From: Bacteroidales bacterium
GTDB taxonomy: Bacteria; Bacteroidota; Bacteroidia; Bacteroidales; UBA932
Reading direction: 5' to 3'
Length of the DNA: 64,000 nt
Assembly (NCBI GenBank): GCA_017471965.1
Contig: JAFURF010000079.1
Coordinates: 29,295-93,294 of the forward strand
Numbering within the stretch: position 1 is the stretch's first letter; each line of letters starts with the position of its first letter. Of this stretch, positions 1 to 8,858 are shown in pieces. The notes beneath the pieces are model-generated. The model did not search any database. It saw only the letters and a program-made list of their open reading frames with translations, and was not told where the DNA came from. The position numbers and the translations under genes were made by a program.

Positions 1-261
1 GACTATATCGTCACAGCGAGAAGGAGTGGAGACACATGGTATGTAGGAGGCATTACAGACTGGGATGCCCGTGATGTGAAAGTCGACCTGAGTTTCCTTC
101 CGGAAGGTAAATATGAGGCAGTAATATATAAGGATGGTGTCAATGCGCACAGAAAGGCGACTGACTATAAGAAGGTCACTGTCGGACTTTGCAAGGACAC
201 GGATCTCAATATCCATATGGCTCCGGGTGGCGGATTCCTTATGACGATAAAACCGCTCTAG
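1..261 (+). CDS. GH97-family glycosidase, C-terminal fragment (5' end outside window)
   Basis: Only the last 86 codons are present, in the frame beginning at base 1; the gene is cut by the window edge and is not a pseudogene on this evidence. The fragment contains GDTWYVGG, then LPEGKYEAVIYKDGVNA and ends with MAPGGGFLMTIKP. This is the C-terminal beta-sandwich typical of GH97 enzymes (SusB-like alpha-glucosidases and alpha-galactosidases), which act in the periplasm of Bacteroidetes. The catalytic barrel is off-window, so retaining or inverting mechanism and substrate cannot be judged. The stop codon lies 3 bp before the next start, so it is co-transcribed with the secreted RraA-like gene. 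Confidence 0.85.
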   Translation, partial: DYIVTARRSGDTWYVGGITDWDARDVKVDLSFLPEGKYEAVIYKDGVNAHRKATDYKKVTVGLCKDTDLNIHMAPGGGFLMTIKPL

Positions 262-264
262 AAT

Positions 265-1203
265 ATGAAACATTTGGTGTTAATAATAATGTTGGTTATG
301 TGTGTGTCTGTCGCGAACGCTCAGAATATCGCAGGTTCTCCTGAATATATCAAGGCCCTTACCGCCAAATGGGAGGGTGAGCGTTTCGAAGACGGACGTC
401 CCAAGGTGTCGGATGACCTTCTGGAGCGTCTCAAGAAGGTCACCATCGAGGAGGCATGGGCAGAACTTATGAAACTGGGTTACCAGAATCAGTATGAAGG
501 AGATTGGATGCTTCTTCATGAAAGAGAAGATGCCGTCATGACCGGACGTGCTGTCACTGCTCAGTTCATGCCTATGCGTCCCGACCTTGAGGATCAGATC
601 ATCGAGCAGGGTAAGAAGGAGGGCCGTATGTGGCAGCAGAGGCGTACCGTTTCCTGGGTCATCAACTCATTGAGGAAGGGAGATGTCTATGTGGCCGACA
701 CATACAACAAGGAATTTCTGGGTACCGCAGTCGGATCGAACCTTGGAAACGGAGTCTACAATGCTACAGGAAACGGTATGATCGCATATGGCCATATCCG
801 AGATCTTGAGCGTCTCCGTAAGGTTGAAGGCCTGAACATCTGGATGAAGGGATATGACCCTTCCTATATGCGTCAGACCATACTTATGAACTATAATGTA
901 CCGATCAGGATCGGAAAGGCGATAGTCATTCCTGGAGATGCCGTACTGGCAAAGCCTGGTGCAGTACTTTTCATACCTGCGCATCTGGTGGAACACATAG
1001 TTCTTACTTCGGAATTCACGGCACTGTCTGACGAATTCGGCGAAGACATGATAAGGAAGGGGATTTACACAGCCGGTGAGATCGACAGCATGTGGGATGA
1101 GTCCATGAACCGCAGGTTCATCCAGTGGATAGATGAATATGAGGGAGAACTTCCAATGAAGAAGGAGGACCTCAAGAGATTCCTTGAACAAAGAAACTTT
1201 TAA
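265..1203 (+). CDS. Secreted RraA-like (class II pyruvate aldolase fold) protein
   Basis: 312 aa. Residues 1-19 form a signal peptide ending ...SVANAQ, so the mature protein should be periplasmic. The rest matches the RraA / HMG-CHA aldolase fold: a V(T/S)IEEAWAEL helix near the N-terminus, YGHIRDLERL, which keeps the Arg-Asp pair of the G-G-x-R-D catalytic/metal motif, and NVPIRIGKAIVIPGDAV, which matches the family C-terminal motif. The usual DxDGVVVIP is degraded to KPGAVLFIP. RraA-fold proteins are either RNase E inhibitors or divalent-metal aldolases of 4-hydroxy-2-keto acids; both are normally cytoplasmic, so export is odd. It sits between GH97 and GH105 genes with 3-bp gaps. Function is unknown; an action on a periplasmic keto- or unsaturated uronate is inference. 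A cytoplasmic paralogue lies at 36452. Confidence 0.78.
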   Translation: MKHLVLIIMLVMCVSVANAQNIAGSPEYIKALTAKWEGERFEDGRPKVSDDLLERLKKVTIEEAWAELMKLGYQNQYEGDWMLLHEREDAVMTGRAVTAQFMPMRPDLEDQIIEQGKKEGRMWQQRRTVSWVINSLRKGDVYVADTYNKEFLGTAVGSNLGNGVYNATGNGMIAYGHIRDLERLRKVEGLNIWMKGYDPSYMRQTILMNYNVPIRIGKAIVIPGDAVLAKPGAVLFIPAHLVEHIVLTSEFTALSDEFGEDMIRKGIYTAGEIDSMWDESMNRRFIQWIDEYEGELPMKKEDLKRFLEQRNF

Positions 1204-1206
1204 GTT

Positions 1207-4200
1207 ATGAATAAGGTTGTTTTGGTGTTAGTTTGGTTGTTGTCTGCTGTGTCTCTTATGGCACAGCAGGCAATTGATCTGTCCGGACTTGCGCCAAAGG
1301 TCATGGAAAATGCCGATAAGCATGTGGATGTCTGTGACTACAAAGGCTCCGTATATCTGCAGTCTATCGCTGAATATGCTCTCGCTACCGGTGACAAGTC
1401 CTGCATGGACAAAGTCAATGGACTGCTCGGGAAATTCATGACAGGTGAATTGAAGGGTCACGGCAGTTTCATTTCCTACGAGGTGGGAGGTACGGCCATG
1501 GCGCTTATGGCCCTGAACGGGAATGACCTATATGACGAAACCGTCAGGAATGCGGCAGCAAGGATGTGGGAAAACCAGACACGTAATGATGACGGACTTA
1601 TGATACCGTCCTGGGGAAACATGAAGGAAAGGAACAGCGTCTTTGTCGACATCGTTCTTGCCGTGACTCCATATCTTCTGTATACAGGACTGGATAGTGG
1701 TAACGAAGAGTATGTGGATTATGCCGCCGGCCTTCTCCTGAAAGTCCATGAGGACCTTAAGGACCAGTCTTCAGGACTGCTCAATCAGGCACGGGCATGC
1801 AACAATCTGGCCCGTGGACAGAAGACAGAAGACTGCTGGAGCAGAGGAAACGGATGGTTTTCTCTTGCCCTTGTGTCATTGATGAGAGAACTCCCCAAGT
1901 CTCATCCTTCATACAGGCAGGTAAGATCTGTAGCAAAGGATTTCTTCACTTCCGTATTGAGATATCAGGATGAGGACGGCCTGTGGCATCAGGAGATGAC
2001 GTGGCCAGACTCATATGTGGAGATGTCAGGTTCGGCGCTTCTGCTTTATGGAATCGGTGCAGCAATCGAAGAAGGCGTACTGCCTTCCAGATATATGAAA
2101 AACTTCAGGAAAGGACTCCAGGGCATGTTGCAATACATTGACGAGGAAGGTAATGTAGGTAATACATGCTCTGGCTGTCTTGCTTATCTCGGAGGAACCA
2201 AGGCCGATTATGCCTCCCATACATATTATTGTAATGAGCCGCATGCGTTCGGACCGGTCATTCTTGCTTTCTCACAGGCTCATAGACTGGGAATCGACAA
2301 GGTTGAGGTGACGTTTGAACCAGGATGTGCTTTAGATGGCAGAATACCGCAGTGCCATGTCCGTTACATTGCAGAAAGAAGCGGTGACCTTGCGTGGGAA
2401 AATGACATGGCTGCATTCCGCGTCTATTCTCGCGATGTCCGTTCAAAGGTAGGAAGCGGAGTGGATTATTGGGCAAAGTCTGTGGACTATCCGATACTTG
2501 AGAAATGGTATGCGCTGAATGATCAGGGACTCCATTATCATGTGGACAGAGGTGAGGGATATGACTTCTACTCTGTCGGGAACGCCCGAGGAATAGGAGG
2601 TACAGGCATCTGGACCGGAGATTCGCTTGCGGTAAGCGAGCCTTATGCCAATTACAGGATTTATGCTGATAATCCGGAATTCATTGACTTTGAGATGACT
2701 TTCCAGCCATATAAGGCAGGAGATGAAACGATATATGAGACCAGGAGGATCACAATGGAGCCTGGCTCAAGTTTCTATACCGTGACCAGCACCATCGAGA
2801 CAGAAAGCGGCAATGACGCTGTCCTGGCCGTGGGCCTGTCAGATTTCGGCAAGGCATCTGTCACCACTGATCTGTCTCTTGGTGTATTGTCTCTTGTCGA
2901 GACTCTGGATGGCGGACATGGGACCATAGCGTCTGCAGTTGTTGCCGATCCATGGGATGTCTCAGGATTTGCAGAAAGCGGAATCGACAGACTCATGCTG
3001 CTGAATGTCAGAAGCGGAAAGTCTGTCACCTATAAGGTCGGAGCCGCATGGGAAGGAGACTTCCGTTATGATGGCATTAAAGAAAAATGGACTTCAGCGT
3101 TGCGGAAAGAGGTCTCGGAGATAAAGGCGAAGGCCCGTGAAAGATACAGGCCTGTTGCTGAGGGAGGGTGCATACACCGCTTTTTCGATATATCTCCGAT
3201 AAGTCCTTCAGGAAAATATATTGCAGTCTTCAGACTTCCATATGAAGACCATGCACCGGCTGCAGGTGACGAAGGTGAAGTGGTCGTGCTTGAACTCGCC
3301 ACAGGAAGACAGGTCTATTCTGCCATGACCCGCGGGTGGGAAATGCAGATGGGCGCAAATGTCCAGTGGGGTGCTTCCGACAGGGAACTCTTTTACAATG
3401 ACGTGGATACCGATACCTGGAGTGACTTTGCAGTGTGTGCGGACATATTCACCGGAAAAGTACGCAGATGTGCGGGGACAGTATTCATGGTTTCTCCTGA
3501 CGGAAGAAAACTCTCAAGTTACAATCTTCGGAAATCCCGTTTCGCCCAGACCGGCTACGGAGTCATCGTGCCAGATACGGAGGTTTCCAGAAACATCGGT
3601 CCTGTCGCTGATGACGGTGTATATGTGACTGACCTTGAGAAGAATGAGTGCAGGATGATCGCTTCCATCAAGGATATATACGAAAAGTCAGTCCCATCGA
3701 TCAGGATTGATGACCCTGAGAACTATGAATACTACTGTTTCCAGACCAAGTGGAATCCTCAGGGCACCAGGATCCTGACTACTGTCCAGTGGACACCGAT
3801 TGGTGGAGGGGAGAGACGCAGGGCTGTGATCACCATGAACCCTGACGGTTCCGATATCAGGACGGCCGTCACACCGGACCAATGGTGGAAGGGCGGTCAC
3901 CATATCAACTGGATGCCAGACGGAGACCACCTTTCGATGAACCTGAATGTAGACGGCATGCCTGGGGTGGAGATAATCAGCGTTGGATATGACGGTTCGG
4001 AACTTACGGAACTTTATCATACCGGATCCGGACATCCGTCGTTCCATCCGCTCGGTCTTCCATATGTCCTCACGGATGCATATTCGGGAGAAGTGATACT
4101 GGAAGATGGAAGGACTCCGATAAGACTGATCGACATAAGCAGAGGCAAGGAAACTGTCGCCGCTTCCGTTGACCTGCCAGAGATCAGGAATTTTGAACTG

Positions 4201-4314
4201 AGGATAGATGCCCATCCTGTATGGGACAGGACCGGAAGATATGTTGTCTTCAACGGACGAAAGGACGGAAGACGCTGTGTCTATATGATTGACATGAAAG
4301 AATTGATGAACTGA
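1207..4314 (+). CDS. Three-module GH105-like / DUF4861 / beta-propeller protein
   Basis: 1035 aa with a signal peptide (residues 1-19, ...SLMAQQ). Residues about 25-370 are an (alpha/alpha)6 GH88/GH105-type unsaturated uronyl hydrolase: the family signature WSRGNGWFSLALVSLM is present, as is SVFVDIVLAVTPYLLYTG. Residues about 375-620 match DUF4861: DLAWENDMAAFRVY, then SGVDYW, YHVDRGEGYDFYSVG, and GGTGIW. Residues about 650-1035 are a WD/TolB-like beta-propeller (repeated SPSGKYIAVF, SPDGRKLSSY, WNPQGTRILT, WMPDGDHLSMN), resembling the folds of PL22 oligogalacturonate lyases and the propeller lyases/rhamnosidases acting next to uronic acids. A propeller lyase that makes an unsaturated uronate and a GH105 that removes it would be a complete unit on one chain. 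Families known alone are certain; the activity of the propeller is inference. Confidence 0.8.
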   Translation: MNKVVLVLVWLLSAVSLMAQQAIDLSGLAPKVMENADKHVDVCDYKGSVYLQSIAEYALATGDKSCMDKVNGLLGKFMTGELKGHGSFISYEVGGTAMALMALNGNDLYDETVRNAAARMWENQTRNDDGLMIPSWGNMKERNSVFVDIVLAVTPYLLYTGLDSGNEEYVDYAAGLLLKVHEDLKDQSSGLLNQARACNNLARGQKTEDCWSRGNGWFSLALVSLMRELPKSHPSYRQVRSVAKDFFTSVLRYQDEDGLWHQEMTWPDSYVEMSGSALLLYGIGAAIEEGVLPSRYMKNFRKGLQGMLQYIDEEGNVGNTCSGCLAYLGGTKADYASHTYYCNEPHAFGPVILAFSQAHRLGIDKVEVTFEPGCALDGRIPQCHVRYIAERSGDLAWENDMAAFRVYSRDVRSKVGSGVDYWAKSVDYPILEKWYALNDQGLHYHVDRGEGYDFYSVGNARGIGGTGIWTGDSLAVSEPYANYRIYADNPEFIDFEMTFQPYKAGDETIYETRRITMEPGSSFYTVTSTIETESGNDAVLAVGLSDFGKASVTTDLSLGVLSLVETLDGGHGTIASAVVADPWDVSGFAESGIDRLMLLNVRSGKSVTYKVGAAWEGDFRYDGIKEKWTSALRKEVSEIKAKARERYRPVAEGGCIHRFFDISPISPSGKYIAVFRLPYEDHAPAAGDEGEVVVLELATGRQVYSAMTRGWEMQMGANVQWGASDRELFYNDVDTDTWSDFAVCADIFTGKVRRCAGTVFMVSPDGRKLSSYNLRKSRFAQTGYGVIVPDTEVSRNIGPVADDGVYVTDLEKNECRMIASIKDIYEKSVPSIRIDDPENYEYYCFQTKWNPQGTRILTTVQWTPIGGGERRRAVITMNPDGSDIRTAVTPDQWWKGGHHINWMPDGDHLSMNLNVDGMPGVEIISVGYDGSELTELYHTGSGHPSFHPLGLPYVLTDAYSGEVILEDGRTPIRLIDISRGKETVAASVDLPEIRNFELRIDAHPVWDRTGRYVVFNGRKDGRRCVYMIDMKELMN

Positions 4315-4328
4315 AACATAATATTGAC

Positions 4329-6146
4329 ATGAAACCAAGACTGACCGCAATTTTTGCCATTTTATTCTGCTACGCTATTTCTGAAGCGCAGGAACGTACG
4401 CCTCTTGCGCAGACTCTCGTAGATCTTGATCCGGAAGTGGTGTTCACTTCAGATGCAGATCCTTCTGCATATGTCGTCAGAGACAGCAGGACAGGAGTCA
4501 AGCCTACAGAATCATCTGTCATTACGGATGAACAGGGCCGCCCCGTATATGATATCAATGTCCAGACCGGTGACAGGTCCCAGTATACCGTAGCGGCGCA
4601 GTTCTATACGACTGCTCCTGTAAAGAAGGGAGATGTCTGTCTGGCACGCATTACCATGAGGACTCTCTTCGCTCATCAGGAAACAGCAGAATGTGCAATC
4701 TATTTCATGTTCCAGCAGTCTTCCTCTCCATGGACGAAAAGCATCAATACCCAATTGAGTTGCGGACCGGAGTGGACTACATACGATCTTCCTTTTGTCG
4801 CTGCCATCGATTATCCCGCCGGCAAGGAGACCGCTATCGAACTTGCTCTGGGATCTCTTGCTCAGCATATACAGGTCACAGGTATAGAAGTCCTCAACTT
4901 CAAGGATAAGGTCGTTGTCGGTGAACTTCCTCAGACTAGGTTCACATACTTCGGCAGGGAAGAAGGCGCACAGTGGAGAAACGAGGCTCTTGCCCGTATC
5001 GAAGAGATAAGGACTGCCCCTATCAATGTCAAAGTGAAGGACTCGAAGGGAAGACCTGTGAAAGGTGCTGAGGTGAAGGTGCAGATGCAGAAGGCGGATT
5101 TCATATGGGGAACCTCTGTCAATGAGAGGGCGTTGGCATCTGATGACCCTCAGTCTCTCCGCTATAAGGAAATCCTGAAGAAATATTTCAATACAGCCAT
5201 CATAGAGAACGGTTTCAAAGGCGGCGGATGGTATTGGGAAGACAGCCGCAAATGTAATACCCTTGTGGCCTTCGAGTGGCTCAAGGCAAACGGTTTCCGT
5301 CAGAGAGGACACAATCTCGTGTGGCCCGGGTGGAAGTTCAATCCGCGCGCTACAAGACTGATTGCACAGCAGGGAGACAAGGAAAGATTTGACAGATTCA
5401 TAAAGGCGCAGTTCCATGAGAGAATGGCATATACCAAGGGTGAACTGATTGCTTGGGATGTGGTGAACGAAATCATGCACGAGAAGGACTTTTTCCCATA
5501 TCTGCCGGAAGATGTCGTGGTGGACTGGTTCAAACTTGCCAAGGAACTTGATCCTGATGCGCAACTGTTCATAAATGAGTATGCTATGCTCAATGGCGCG
5601 CACAGTCCTGTCAACATCAAGGAATACATCGAGAAGATCGTGGACCTGAGGTCAAAAGGCGCTCCTATTGAAGCAGTCGGCATTCAGGGTCATGTGGGCA
5701 CTCAGCCTCGTAGTCCGATGCAGGTCATCACCGATCTTGACCTTTTCATCCCTCTCGGACTGCCGATCCAGATCACAGAGTTTGACATCAATACAACCGA
5801 CGAGGAACTGCAGGCGGATTATACAAGGGACTTCCTTATCGCCGTGTACAGCCATCCTCTCATCACCGGCGTGAATCTTTGGGGATTCCATCAGAAACAC
5901 CATTGGAAACCGAATGCGGCGATGTATCGTGCAGACTGGACCGCCAAGCCTAATGCCGCTGTATGGGAAGAACTTGTCATAGGAGACTGGAAGACGAAAT
6001 ATACTGAAAAGACTGACAGAAAGGGTCTTTCTTCAGAAAGGGGACATTTCGGGGAATATATTCTCGAAGTGACATACAAGGGCCAGACCAGGACTCTTGA
6101 ATTCCATCTTGACAATAACGGTTACAATTGTGAAATACAGTTCTGA
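4329..6146 (+). CDS. GH10 endoglycanase (xylanase-type) with N-terminal carbohydrate-binding region
   Basis: 605 aa. Signal peptide at residues 1-20 (...AISEAQ). Residues about 30-205 form a beta-sandwich region resembling CBM4/9-type modules (SCGPEWTTYDLPF, AIELALGSLAQHIQVTGIEVLNF). Residues about 220-550 are a GH10 TIM barrel: GTSVNERAL near its start, the acid/base Glu381 in WDVVNE, and the nucleophile Glu484 in ITEFDIN, followed by GVNLWGFHQ. A short C-terminal beta domain follows. GH10 enzymes are retaining endo-beta-1,4-xylanases, but some act on other beta-linked backbones. No other clear xylan enzyme lies nearby, so xylan should not be assumed. The gene is 14 bp after the GH105 fusion gene and its stop overlaps the next start (TGATG). 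Confidence 0.9.
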   Translation: MKPRLTAIFAILFCYAISEAQERTPLAQTLVDLDPEVVFTSDADPSAYVVRDSRTGVKPTESSVITDEQGRPVYDINVQTGDRSQYTVAAQFYTTAPVKKGDVCLARITMRTLFAHQETAECAIYFMFQQSSSPWTKSINTQLSCGPEWTTYDLPFVAAIDYPAGKETAIELALGSLAQHIQVTGIEVLNFKDKVVVGELPQTRFTYFGREEGAQWRNEALARIEEIRTAPINVKVKDSKGRPVKGAEVKVQMQKADFIWGTSVNERALASDDPQSLRYKEILKKYFNTAIIENGFKGGGWYWEDSRKCNTLVAFEWLKANGFRQRGHNLVWPGWKFNPRATRLIAQQGDKERFDRFIKAQFHERMAYTKGELIAWDVVNEIMHEKDFFPYLPEDVVVDWFKLAKELDPDAQLFINEYAMLNGAHSPVNIKEYIEKIVDLRSKGAPIEAVGIQGHVGTQPRSPMQVITDLDLFIPLGLPIQITEFDINTTDEELQADYTRDFLIAVYSHPLITGVNLWGFHQKHHWKPNAAMYRADWTAKPNAAVWEELVIGDWKTKYTEKTDRKGLSSERGHFGEYILEVTYKGQTRTLEFHLDNNGYNCEIQF

Positions 6147-7969
6147 TGATGAAAAGACTGATAGCCATATTCTTATTTGTGTGCGCATCCGCATTTCATG
6201 CTGATGCACAGACTCTGCCTGAAGGCGTCAAGGTCGGCAAACCGCATCCTTACCTGTTTGCAGATGAGGCGACATTTGCTTCACTGGCATCGTCGGACGA
6301 TCCGTATAAGGTCATTTTGAGGAATCTTGTCTTCGAGATGGCTGACAAGGCTCTGGCGGTACCTGATCCTGACAGTCCTGACAATTGGATAAAGTTGGGC
6401 TACATGAGGCAGGTTGAAGGCCGTATAATCAGTTTCGCTATGGCATACAGGTTGTCCGGAAAGACCGAATACAGGAACGCGGCGATACGTCAGATGCTGA
6501 AGGTCTGCGCCGACCCTGACTGGGGACTGAGTCATTTCCTTGATGTAGGCGAGTGCTGTGCCGGAGTTGCCATCGGATACGACTGGCTTTATGACGAACT
6601 TACTCCTCAGCAGAGAGAGGTTATCCGTACGGCAATACTTGACCGTGCACTTATCCCTTCTCTTGAAGTCAACGAGACAAACAGCAGTTGGTTCAAGGGC
6701 GATTTCAACTGGAATCAGGTGTGTCACGGCGGTCTTACCGTAGGTGCTCTTGCCATTCTTGACGAAGTCGATGATGTTCCGGAGACTGTGATCAGGCGTG
6801 CTCTGGAGTGCATCCCATATGCCGGCCATTCATATTACCCTGACGGAGCCTATGCTGAAGGTCCGAGTTATTGGGAGTTCGGTACCTCATATCATGTCAT
6901 CATGATCGAAGCACTCAGGACTGCCCTTGGCTCGTCCTTCGGCATCGAGACTTTCCCGGGTTTCCTCAGTACGGCCGATTATAAGGTCCAAATGAGAGGC
7001 AATACCGGACTGGAATTCAATTATTCCGATTATCATATCGATCGCGACAATCAGCCTGTACTTTCGTGGTTTGCAGCCGAACTCTCCCGTCCCGAACTTC
7101 AGGAGCATGAAGCATATGTGCTCAGGACTCTCGCCGAAGGAGGGAAAGGAAGGTATGTGGCCTCACGTCTTACACCACTTGAACTTATTTGGTGGAAGAG
7201 CGGCAAACCAGCCAGGAAATCTGCTAAAGGTTTGCAGGTATGGAGTGCGACAGGCGGAGTTCCGGTAGTGACCATGCGTACTGACAGCAGACATGGCAAT
7301 GCATATCTTGCTTTCAAGGGAGGTACATCCAATCAGTCGCACGGACATCAGGATGTCGGAGGATTCATCTACGAATACGATGGTGTCCGTTGGGCTTTTG
7401 ATCAGGGAACAGAGAATTACGACAAGATGCGTGCTGCTTCCCTTGATATGTGGAACTATACTCAGAACAGCAGCAGATGGACCACATTCAGAGCGGGTCC
7501 TGATGCTCATAACATCCTCAGGATAGATGGTGCCCATCTTATCACTGAAGGCAAGGTGACGCAACTCAATGTGGAGTCTGACCGTAGAAATGCATCTGCA
7601 GAAATGGATATCACACCGCTTTACAGCGCTGATAAGATACGTAAGGTTACAAGAAGAATGTCAATGTCGTCAGACGGCAATATCATTCTTGAAGATACTG
7701 TGCAGGCGGCAGACAATGATATAGTGATCACATCCCAGTGGCTTACAGATGCCTCTGTGGCTCATGAATCGACAGGCCTCTCTCTCAGCAAGGAGGGAAA
7801 GACCATCCATATAGTGTTGTCTCCTGACGTAAAAGTGGAGATTGTAGATGTATCAGCACCGGCCGGCATACAGAATTCCCCGAATCCCGGATTCAAGAGA
7901 CTTGAATTCAGCAGAAAAGTCAAGGCCGGCAGCAAAGGTGACCTGAGGATCAGTGCTGGATCTTTTTAG
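6146..7969 (+). CDS. Heparinase II/III-type polysaccharide lyase family protein
   Basis: 607 aa; starts ATGATG overlapping the GH10 stop, with a signal peptide (...FHADAQ). Residues about 40-330 are an alpha-helical toroid of the alginate/heparinase lyase type (GYDWLYDELTPQQREVI, FNWNQVCHGGLTVGALAI, WEFGTSYHVIMIEAL). Residues about 355-600 are the heparinase II/III C-terminal beta-sandwich with the characteristic SHGHQDVGGFIYEYDGVRW, where the His residues match the H-x-H/D motif, and FDQGTENY. Members of this fold cleave uronic-acid polysaccharides by beta-elimination in the periplasm, leaving the unsaturated uronates that GH88/GH105 remove; that partner is encoded two genes upstream. The PL subfamily and substrate cannot be fixed. 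The last 20 bp overlap the 3' end of the convergent IclR gene. Confidence 0.8.
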   Translation: MMKRLIAIFLFVCASAFHADAQTLPEGVKVGKPHPYLFADEATFASLASSDDPYKVILRNLVFEMADKALAVPDPDSPDNWIKLGYMRQVEGRIISFAMAYRLSGKTEYRNAAIRQMLKVCADPDWGLSHFLDVGECCAGVAIGYDWLYDELTPQQREVIRTAILDRALIPSLEVNETNSSWFKGDFNWNQVCHGGLTVGALAILDEVDDVPETVIRRALECIPYAGHSYYPDGAYAEGPSYWEFGTSYHVIMIEALRTALGSSFGIETFPGFLSTADYKVQMRGNTGLEFNYSDYHIDRDNQPVLSWFAAELSRPELQEHEAYVLRTLAEGGKGRYVASRLTPLELIWWKSGKPARKSAKGLQVWSATGGVPVVTMRTDSRHGNAYLAFKGGTSNQSHGHQDVGGFIYEYDGVRWAFDQGTENYDKMRAASLDMWNYTQNSSRWTTFRAGPDAHNILRIDGAHLITEGKVTQLNVESDRRNASAEMDITPLYSADKIRKVTRRMSMSSDGNIILEDTVQAADNDIVITSQWLTDASVAHESTGLSLSKEGKTIHIVLSPDVKVEIVDVSAPAGIQNSPNPGFKRLEFSRKVKAGSKGDLRISAGSF

Positions 7970-8675
7970 CAGTATCGAGAAGTGCGCTGATTATCAGATC
8001 CTTCTCAGTTTGCGAAAATCTGATGTCCGGGAGATAGACTCCGAGTGACGCAACTATTTTGTTCTTTGAAAATATTGGAACTGTGACACTAGCAACATGC
8101 TTACTGTTGGTGTGCACGTACACGGGGGCTTCCCTTATCACTTCCAGCCTTCTCACAAGTTCTTCCTTAGAATCGACTCCTTCCCATTCCGATTCTGACG
8201 GCAGACCGTAGCGGTTGATGAAGTTGTCGAGTTGGTCTGATGTATAGTGTGCCAGGATTACCTTTCCTGTCGAAGCCTTGTAAGGAGATTGCTCATAGGT
8301 GGTTTTTACCGCCAGTTCATGGTCAGTCTCGGCCTCATGGATGAGGATACGTTTTCCGTTGCTTACAACAGAAAGGATGACATTCTCGTTTATGATATCC
8401 CTGAGACGGTCTACTTCCTCCTTCGCGAATGCGTAGTCCAGACCTCTGTTGAATGTGCTGTTGGTGAGTCTGTATGCCATGTGTCCCAGTCTGTAGCCTT
8501 TACGCTGCTCTTCATGTTCGATGTATCCTCTGTCTGTCAGAGTCTTGATGATGTTTGCGCATGTCGCCTTGTTGAGACCGAGACTTTCCGAGATTTCGGA
8601 AAGAAAATATTCTTTCTGTGGATCCTGTGAAAGGAATTCCAATATGTTGAGTGCGCGATGAATAACTTGAATCAT
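7950..8675 (-). CDS. IclR-family transcriptional regulator
   Basis: 241 aa. Residues 1-65 form the winged helix-turn-helix (ALNILEFLSQ, LSEISESLGLNKATCANII, LTDRGYIEHEE), and residues about 75-240 the IclR effector-binding GAF-like domain (SPYKASTGKVILAHYT, VASVTVPIF, ASLGVYLP). IclR proteins bind small carboxylates or sugar acids; KdgR of this family senses 2-keto-3-deoxygluconate. The gene is divergent from susC and is the only regulator in the window: no hybrid two-component sensor, AraC, or ECF sigma/anti-sigma pair is present. It therefore most likely controls the large operon at 8859-63616, probably in response to a uronate intermediate (inference). Its 3' end overlaps that of the upstream lyase gene. 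Confidence 0.95.
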   Translation of the reverse strand: MIQVIHRALNILEFLSQDPQKEYFLSEISESLGLNKATCANIIKTLTDRGYIEHEEQRKGYRLGHMAYRLTNSTFNRGLDYAFAKEEVDRLRDIINENVILSVVSNGKRILIHEAETDHELAVKTTYEQSPYKASTGKVILAHYTSDQLDNFINRYGLPSESEWEGVDSKEELVRRLEVIREAPVYVHTNSKHVASVTVPIFSKNKIVASLGVYLPDIRFSQTEKDLIISALLDTAKKIQH

Positions 8676-8695
8676 ATGTAATATATTTTATAATG

Positions 8696-8703
8696 CAAAA
8701 TTA
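8696..8703 (-). promoter_or_regulatory. -7 box of the IclR gene promoter
   Basis: On the minus strand this reads TAATTTTG, an exact match to the Bacteroidetes -7 consensus TAnnTTTG, 20 bp before the IclR start codon. No convincing -33 TTTG is seen at the expected spacing. The transcription start would fall only a few bases before the ATG, giving a very short leader. Confidence 0.5.
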
Positions 8704-8760
8704 GTAGAAATATTTTAAAACTTTATCGCCTATGATAGTATAAATGGAAATTTAATTACC

Positions 8761-8768
8761 TATATTTG
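8761..8768 (+). promoter_or_regulatory. -7 box of the susC operon promoter
   Basis: TATATTTG matches the Bacteroidetes -7 consensus TAnnTTTG exactly and lies in the AT-rich 183-bp divergent region, about 90 bp before the susC ATG. No clear -33 TTTG is present at the normal spacing, as is common for activator-dependent promoters. It is the only good promoter candidate seen for the whole downstream gene series. Confidence 0.55.
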
Positions 8769-8796
8769 TATGGTAAAATATGATTTTACTATATAA

Positions 8797-8829
8797 AACA
8801 CAAAAGAAACACAAAAGAAACACAAAAGA
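8797..8829 (+). repeat. Three perfect tandem copies of an 11-bp unit in the susC leader
   Basis: Units AACACAAAAGA occupy 8797-8807, 8808-8818 and 8819-8829 without a mismatch. They lie downstream of the -7 box and 30 bp upstream of the susC start, so they should be in the 5' untranslated leader. The 11-bp period is close to one helical turn, so they could be stacked operator half-sites; they could equally act in the mRNA as an unstructured A-rich translation enhancer or sRNA target. Confidence 0.9.
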
Positions 8830-8858
8830 CTATTATCAACCACTAATTAATATTAAGT

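Noticed and set aside
4329-6146. Xylan as target of the left-hand operon
   Set aside because: GH10 is the only xylan-type enzyme there; GH43, GH67/115 and CE genes are absent and the neighbours are uronate lyase and GH105 genes.
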